From positions 26,972,001 to 27,036,000 of the forward strand of contig CM062201.1 in NCBI GenBank assembly GCA_031216445.1: a DNA stretch of 64,000 nt. The letters run 5' to 3'. This DNA is from Lateolabrax maculatus. Its lineage: Eukaryota > Chordata > Actinopteri > Acropomatiformes > Lateolabracidae. A program made the translations under genes and the position numbers. Below, one piece after another: positions 57,754 through 64,000 of the stretch. How positions within the stretch are numbered: the stretch's first letter is position 1; each line of letters starts with the position of its first letter. The notes below the pieces were generated by a model. The model worked only from the letters and a program-made list of their open reading frames with translations, ran no database searches and had not been told where the DNA came from.

Positions 57754-59172
57754 TTAGTGGTGTGGAAGAAGAGGAGAGGATTCAATTTGTGTTTCAGAAG
57801 GAGGGGACTCAGCTGGTGGTCTGGGTGGAGAGGACTCAGATGGTGGTCTGGGTGGAGAGGACTCAGATGGTGGTCCGGGTGGAGAGGACTCAGCTTGTTG
57901 TTGAGGGGACATTTCTTTAATTACTTCTTCAGCAACATCAAAACATTGCTCCCATTGTTTTTTAGTCACACAGGTGTTGAGTTTCCCTGTCAACTCGTCT
58001 TTTGCAGCTTCTCTCAGTCTCTCCCTCACCAGATTTTCCTCTTCTTCCAAAATAATCTTACCAAATTTAGCAGAATTGTAAGTAGTGCAGCATTTCTTCC
58101 ATGATACTGATGACATAAGGGCAGCCGCAATTGTGATACAGATGTCCGAGATGTCCGAGTCAGACGTGTTCTCACTTACTGGAAATAGTCTGTACAGGAG
58201 GCAGGACGTGGATCCAGTCATTTATTTCTCTTTTAAAATTGCATTTTCAAAAAAAAAAAGGAATAAACAAATACATTTGTTTTTTTACTTATGAATTAAT
58301 TCATAACTTTTTAAATTATGTACTTTTTGACTGTTTTATGTTGTTTTTGTAAATTTAATTTGAACAATTTATTTTATAATTTCTCTTTTTATTACCCATT
58401 ATAATATCAAATAATGAATTACTTTGTATTAAGTCTATTTATTTATAGACTATTAAATCCATTTGTAGAAACGTGATACTTGTGGTGCTCCATAGTGTGG
58501 CACATTGATGAACAGCTGTCAGTGAAAACTTTCCTCAATACTCACCATGACAAAGCAGTGAATGCACAAACTTTTAATGAGTCCCATTTTTTCTTTTGCC
58601 CCCATCATTAACATGTCGTTTAAAAAGTCAGCTGACTGCAGAAAAAAAAACACCGGTAACCAGGTTACTATAAAAACTGTGATAATCGTCTATTAAAAAC
58701 ATTAAAAACTCACCCTTGACTTGTTTACCAGCCCAGCGATGACTCTTCCTTCCTCCAGTGTGATGTTGGTTTTGTCTTTGCAGCCTAAATGTGGATGTTT
58801 TTCAGACTGATCGTAACAACAAACATACCAGTCTCCATTGATTAACACAGATACCGACCACAGCAGACCAATGAACACTGCCTTGAGAATTTCATACAAC
58901 AAAACCCAACAAAACACACATTTACAGTGTCTGCATGTGTATTTGCAGGCTCTCTGAGAGGTTTGGTCGATCCAGAGCATTAAGATGAGTAATGTGAACG
59001 CTGGCACAATCATGTATATCCAGCAGGCTTCCAGTTGGTCTTCGCAGGTGCACGCCAAGTCCTTGTCAAGCAAGACATGGTAACAAAAAATCACAATGAT
59101 TGTGACGTAGACACCGGCTGTTTTACTGACATGCTTAGCTAAATGCTTCAGTGCTGTTTTCAAACTCTCCAT
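57754..59172 (-). pseudogene. CALHM-like gene H, TM4 start replaced
   Basis: Exon 1 (58714-59172, 153 codons) is intact and very close to G: TM1-TM3, N-G-D-W-Y-V-C-C, N-K-S-R and GTGAGT. The C-terminal exon matches G only from I-T-I-A-A-A-L-M-S (58132) onward. The first codons of TM4 and the acceptor are replaced by unrelated sequence (58133-58500) with no acceptor giving the right phase. The nearest AG leads to a quick stop. The rest is open: helix, W-E-Q-C-F-D-V-A, then a Pro/Ser/Glu repeat tail (S-E-S-S-P-P-R-P) to TAA at 57754. This is probably a recent pseudogene, or a gene relying on an unseen alternative exon. Confidence 0.65.
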
Positions 59173-59439
59173 GTTTAGTGGAAGGTTTGATTCTGTCAGC
59201 TTAACATATACTGGACCATCAGAAAACCATTAATCATCATAGCTTTCTTTTTGTCAGTCTCCTCCCTCTCTCTTTGTGTACGTGGCCGGTTGTCCTCCAG
59301 GTGGGGAGGTTGACAGGTGGCTCAGGTCCTATTTGTTGACACATGAAGTTGCTCATTGTCCTCCTGGACACGCAACATTGATTTCATGTTGGTCCATCTG
59401 TTGCTCTTCCAGAGGTTTTTAACCTTTTTTACCTGTTAA

Positions 59440-59570
59440 ACGTTTTTTTAGTTTTTCTTGATTCGAATCGAGGGTCTAAGGACAGAAGGTGTCTGGACGA
59501 TTGTAAAGCCCACTGAGGCAAATTGTGAATTTAGGCTTTACAAATAAAAATGGACTTGACTCAACATTAC
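59440..59570 (+). repeat. Dispersed teleost repeat tail
   Basis: 'GAGGGTCTAAGGACAGA', then 'GAGGCAAATTGTGA', then 'AAATGGACTTGACT'. It is a relative of the copy at 2560-2670 in gene A's intron. Confidence 0.55.
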
Positions 59571-59572
59571 TG

Positions 59573-62500
59573 AGGCTAAATCATCCTCAATCCTCTTATG
59601 ATGTGTTCTGGTCTCATCAGGGTGAACTCATTCACCGATTGTATTGATGTATTGATTTGCTACTAAGTAGCAATAAAAATGATAATGACCACAAACGTGA
59701 TCCCTTCGCTGCTGCTGTAGGAGGCTGTTAGTTGATCAGCCGTCTGTCGTTCACTCTGGTGATGTTGGACTTTTTACTGTGTTCTGTGTGAGTGCTGTGT
59801 TGCCTCGGTATACCCGGTTTCTGAACTTACTGGGATAAATGTATTGTTGTTACATTAAATATGATCCATTCAGAGGTCCAGACACGGGTAGGCCGGGCCA
59901 ACACAATACTACTGTCTGGTGAAATGTTTCACCTACCTAAATTTCCAGACTTGTAATGCACATTCTAGCCACTAGAGGTCACCGCTCAGTTTCTGATCTC
60001 ACTTCCTTCTACTGAAGCTAAATCTTTATGTCATATTGAATCCATCCTGAGGAGGTAACAGGTCGATCCAGATGTTATTAACCAAAGCTGATAACTCTTG
60101 GATGGAGTGGTGACCAGCTTGTGAACAAACAGGATACACTTCTGCTGACATCAGTCCATGTACAGACACCTGACTGGATGGATGGATGTCCAGAAAGAAA
60201 GAAAGCACAACACGTTCTGGTTTCTGTTGTCTTTATTAGTGGAATGGAATATACACCTCTGTGCTTTAATGCTGTTTTCTCCTCCTTTCATTCACCACTG
60301 CTCACTCTCTCCGAGACTGAACTTACTGTCCATTAGTTCACTGTATGAAAGCTGCTAATCATCTCAACAGATGATCTATTTTCCCTCCTCTTGTCGACAC
60401 ATTTCCCTCCTCTTTTGAGCCATTATGTCAAATAACATTTTAAAATGATGACTAGAATGATCAATAATCTGAATTATAATTAATATTATCTTAGCATCAT
60501 TATCACTTGTGCTATTCACATTAATTTCCAGTTGCCAATCCCCATCTCTAATTTTATGTACAAAAATCATAATATGACAGTAAACAGCTTCACCCCCGAA
60601 AACCTACATGATTAGTCACATGATGCAAAGATAATCAATTATATTTTTGATTATAGATCAAGCATATCATTCAATTAGTAATTTCCAAATAAAAAAATGT
60701 AAAGATACAATTTTGTTAGAATCAGATCAATAATCACTTGTGGCACTCCGACTCCGACTGTATTTTCCCCCAATATTCGTCAGATGTTTCCAGTCTGTCA
60801 CAACGATCAGAAATAGAGATGAGTGCGAGAGCATCATTAGATATGACAGATGAACGAGTCCCTGCAGCAGAAACTGACTCCACGTCAACAGTAGATCCCA
60901 GTAAAGTGCAGCCACGACTCCCAGCCATTACCCACAAGCCTCAACAAACATTTAATATCATCACTTTGATCATCAGATGATGGATTTTAACAAAAAATAA
61001 GGGACAACTAAAAAATAAATTAAAGTAACTAACTTCCTGTAAAATTCAGCAGTTTAAAAAAAACAAAATTTACAAACCAGGTTCATGACCTAGAAAACTG
61101 AAAAAATTTAGAATAAATTCAGCTAAAACAGCTGTCTGAGGGAATAAAAAACAAAAGATTATTGTATTGTATGGAAGGCCAAAGGGTACATAAGTTTCTT
61201 AATTGGGCACAAATAGTTTAAATAGTTTTAAATTTGATAATTGTAATAATTGAAAGTCAGGGATTACTAACATTACATAATTAAATATATTGTAGAGTAC
61301 TAATTACTGTATTAGCCTATATAACATAATACTCCTAACTTAAGGCCCACTTACTAGCTTTTTCTCGAGCTTTCAATTGCATCTGAGCAAACTCCATTCA
61401 CTGATAAAGACTGTGTTTAAAAGCTCTGGTAAAAGGACCTTGAGTTGGGATAATTTTGTAATATGTTGTAATTTAATGAAATGCATCATGCATCATCGCA
61501 ATAAAAATTAATAATTTAAAGGCACTGATTAGTTTAAGAGCTAGTAGTATTGATTACTGAAAAAACAATAATTTTACTGTTACATAATGTAGATGTGGGT
61601 GTGGAGGGAGCTGCAGCTACAGAACAAAGTGAAAACATCAAGACAGCAGATATCTTTTAGAGAATAAAACAGTGACCAAGAGTTTAAATAATCAAATAAA
61701 AGAACCATCCAGTGAACCGACAGTCTGTTCAGCCTCTTCTCTCAGCCGCATCGCCTTAAACTGCAGGAGAAAATAGATAAAATACCTATAACGGTATCCA
61801 TGCATATTTGTGACTGCTCATCATACAAACACACACACATTCATACAAACACACAAACACCCGCCCGTTCATACACACACACTTTGCATTCTGGCGAGGA
61901 ACATGCCTGAATGATTTTTATTTTTGAAATCAATAATTTATTTATATAATCTGTTTCATTTCTTCTCAGTAATCTAACGTACACTTCTCGATGGTGCAAA
62001 CACTCGTCTTGAAAAGTTTGGGGACGGGGGGGGGGGGGGGGGGGGGGGGGGGGATGTGGAAAACAAACGAATGACTGATAGGAGAGAAAAAAATTAGGAG
62101 TCATGCAAAAGAACGGATGATGAGATCTTTTTTCCCCACTGTGTTGTTTTTTTTTCTAGCGTTTTTTCTCTGATATGGTTGATAAATTCCTATGATCAGT
62201 AGTGCTACTTCTACTGTACGAGGCTCATGCACGGAGGAACGCCAGTCAGATACCCGACGACCTTCATCTCAATCTTTTTTATCTTTTTTTGGTCTTTTTT
62301 TTTCTGGTTTGAGGATTTGATTGGAAGATGCAGGTGAAAGTTTATGATACAAAATATGTTACAGTATGTACGTCTTGTCTCCTGTCTGTGTGTCACTCAC
62401 TCACACTTGCTTCTGATTGGTCGAGGAAATGCTTCACCAAAACACTCACAGCTGAAGTCACACGTGGCCGATGGCATGCGCTCTATAACAAAAAGGACGT

Positions 62501-64000
62501 GTCGTTTCTTAATACATCTGGGATTCTACACAGAGGTATCGTCTCTTTACAGGTACGAATCATTTTCTATGCAAGCTCCAGTTTGACTGTTTTCTCAAGT
62601 TTCTATCATCTGGTTTTTTTCGGTAACCTAAATAATGATAACTGTGTTTTCCACATAGGCTATAGACAATCTGGGTTGAAACAAACTTAAAACTTTATAA
62701 AAAAAAAAAATTAAAGTAAAACCACAAGACTCCACCTCTGTTTTGGTGATTTTGCAGATGAAAAGATTTCACTTGAAAATTATTTGGACAGCAGTTTCAT
62801 TTTTTGCTTTCTAAGTGTCGTATGCAGATTGAAGACCCTTGAAATAGGTAGTGCTGGGAGCTTGGTGACATAGTGACTACTTGTGGGGTTAGTTGGTGAA
62901 CTACTATAGCTGGCAAACTCACCGATGACACATTAGGAAGTCATACAAGCTCTCATCCACAACAGCTCCAAGTTAGCCAGTCAAGCTCAGCAAAGACAAG
63001 ATGCCTAGTTATAGGTCAACAGTCAAAGTGATGGAAGTTGAGATTTGTGTGGATTTAATTCTACTGAAATTAACAGATTTTGCTCCAGAATTTTGTCAGT
63101 TTAAATGCTGGTTTGAACATTATCATTTAACAAGAACATATATCATCAGCAGTTTCCATAACTTTGTGGAGGCTACAAGAATAAACAGAACAACATGAAC
63201 TTAGCCCACATGGGTTACATTTGAATTAATCAGAATAATTTCATGTTGGTACTCAATTGTTGGAACTTGTGTTTTAAAAGTGACAATAGTGAAAAAAGGT
63301 GCACATGGTTATGATCTTTTAGGGTATTTTGCACGTGAAGTCTTCTTCATATTAAGATGCTACAAGTGAGACAGTTGAAGACACTGCTGATGTTAGGGAG
63401 GATCCACAACAATAAATAAGACTTTAGCTGAAACAACGGCTGTATGCGGTTCTTTATCACCATAATTAATGTGTTAAAAACAATGTTTTTTTTAAAGTGC
63501 ACGTCATATGGCTAAACATGATTTTAATGCTAAAGAGCTTTTGGTGTTGCATTTCCCTTTCCCATTTAAATCTATTGCAGAATACTTGTTGTGGTCTCTC
63601 TCACTGAAAAGATCACATAACAAATTAATTTCTTAGTTGCTTTACATTATGTTCCCTGCAATAATTACTGTAGTTTTATAACACACACATTATTATTTGT
63701 ATTATTATTATTCAGTTCATTTGTTGATGCTATTTTCCTGCTTGTTGTAATGTTGCATATTTTGAAAAGTAAAAGGCTTTCATTACTAGTCTTGGCGTCA
63801 GTGTCACACTGACCAGCACTTCTGAGCTACAGCCAGACCAGAACAAGTAGATATCAGACCTGATTAATCCAGTCCATTCAAACCTTTCCTCTCCACAGTC
63901 CACAAAATAAGTCCAGCGCTGCTCAGACCAGCTCGGTTTAGTCCAGTTCAGCTCCTTGAAGTCAGGATCAGCTCAGTGTATTTGTGTGAACAGTATTCAG
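59573..64000. other. Intergenic right edge
   Basis: No gene is recognised. A CA-rich stretch lies at about 61826-61882 and a G-run at about 62028-62053. An open frame at 60738-60980 (+) lacks any family match I can name. The sequence is mostly AT-rich. Confidence 0.4.

Noticed and set aside
60738..60980. 80-codon plus-strand frame rich in Ser/Asp
   Set aside because: The opposite strand is equally open and no domain is recognisable, so it is left unassigned.

Overview
The window looks like a piece of a teleost (probably percomorph) nuclear genome. Coding sequence is split into short exons with GT-AG introns. The non-coding DNA is AT-rich and full of fish-type dispersed repeats: LINE relics, a tRNA-derived SINE, hAT-like MITEs, a solo LTR, CA/GT tracts and minisatellites. 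There are no bacterial-style operons. I found no tRNA, rRNA or CRISPR features.

Every protein-coding gene I can support lies on the minus strand, and there are two kinds. The first is a tandem family of divergent calcium-homeostasis-modulator (CALHM/FAM26)-like genes, called A to H here. Each has one exon for TM1-TM3 ending just after a K-x-x-S-R/L/K motif, then an exon for TM4 and the C-terminal helix. Several add tiny in-frame 3' exons. A (1.1-3.3 kb), B (7.2-9.9), C (15.1-17.1), D (20.7-22.9), E (26.9-30.4) and F (32.2-33.1) form the left cluster. G (54.0-55.6) and H (57.8-59.2) form a younger right-hand pair. The second kind is one complete 19-exon gene at 38.8-51.9 kb encoding a matriptase (ST14): cytoplasmic tail, TM, SEA, two CUBs, four LDLRa modules and a trypsin-like protease. 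Its exon phases all agree and it predicts 848 residues.

The CALHM-like array is evolving actively. Cytoplasmic tails differ greatly between copies. A carries a roughly 75-unit 12-bp minisatellite read as a Gly-Ala-Thr/Met-Thr/Pro repeat. B carries the same minisatellite family in a separate small exon read in another frame as Gln/Glu/Arg repeats. G and H carry a different, 24-bp Pro/Ser/Glu repeat. Other copies are decaying: C has a frameshift after TM4, G a short deletion in its tail, H a replaced TM4 start, and F an early stop. There are also orphan pieces: a B-like 3' tail near 13.2-13.9 kb, and a free-standing intron relic near 52.4-53.0 kb with neither flanking exon.

Recent duplications link these parts. 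A 1.34-kb near-identical copy places B's last exon at both 7.2 and 13.2 kb. Part of st14 intron 1 (50.4-51.6 kb) recurs at 55.7-56.4 kb between G and H, fused to a copy of 53.0-53.8 kb. The remaining DNA is intergenic, with the mobile elements listed individually. CALHM proteins form large-pore ion/ATP channels, and matriptase is an epithelial surface protease. Nothing in the sequence shows that the two act together; their adjacency may only be positional.
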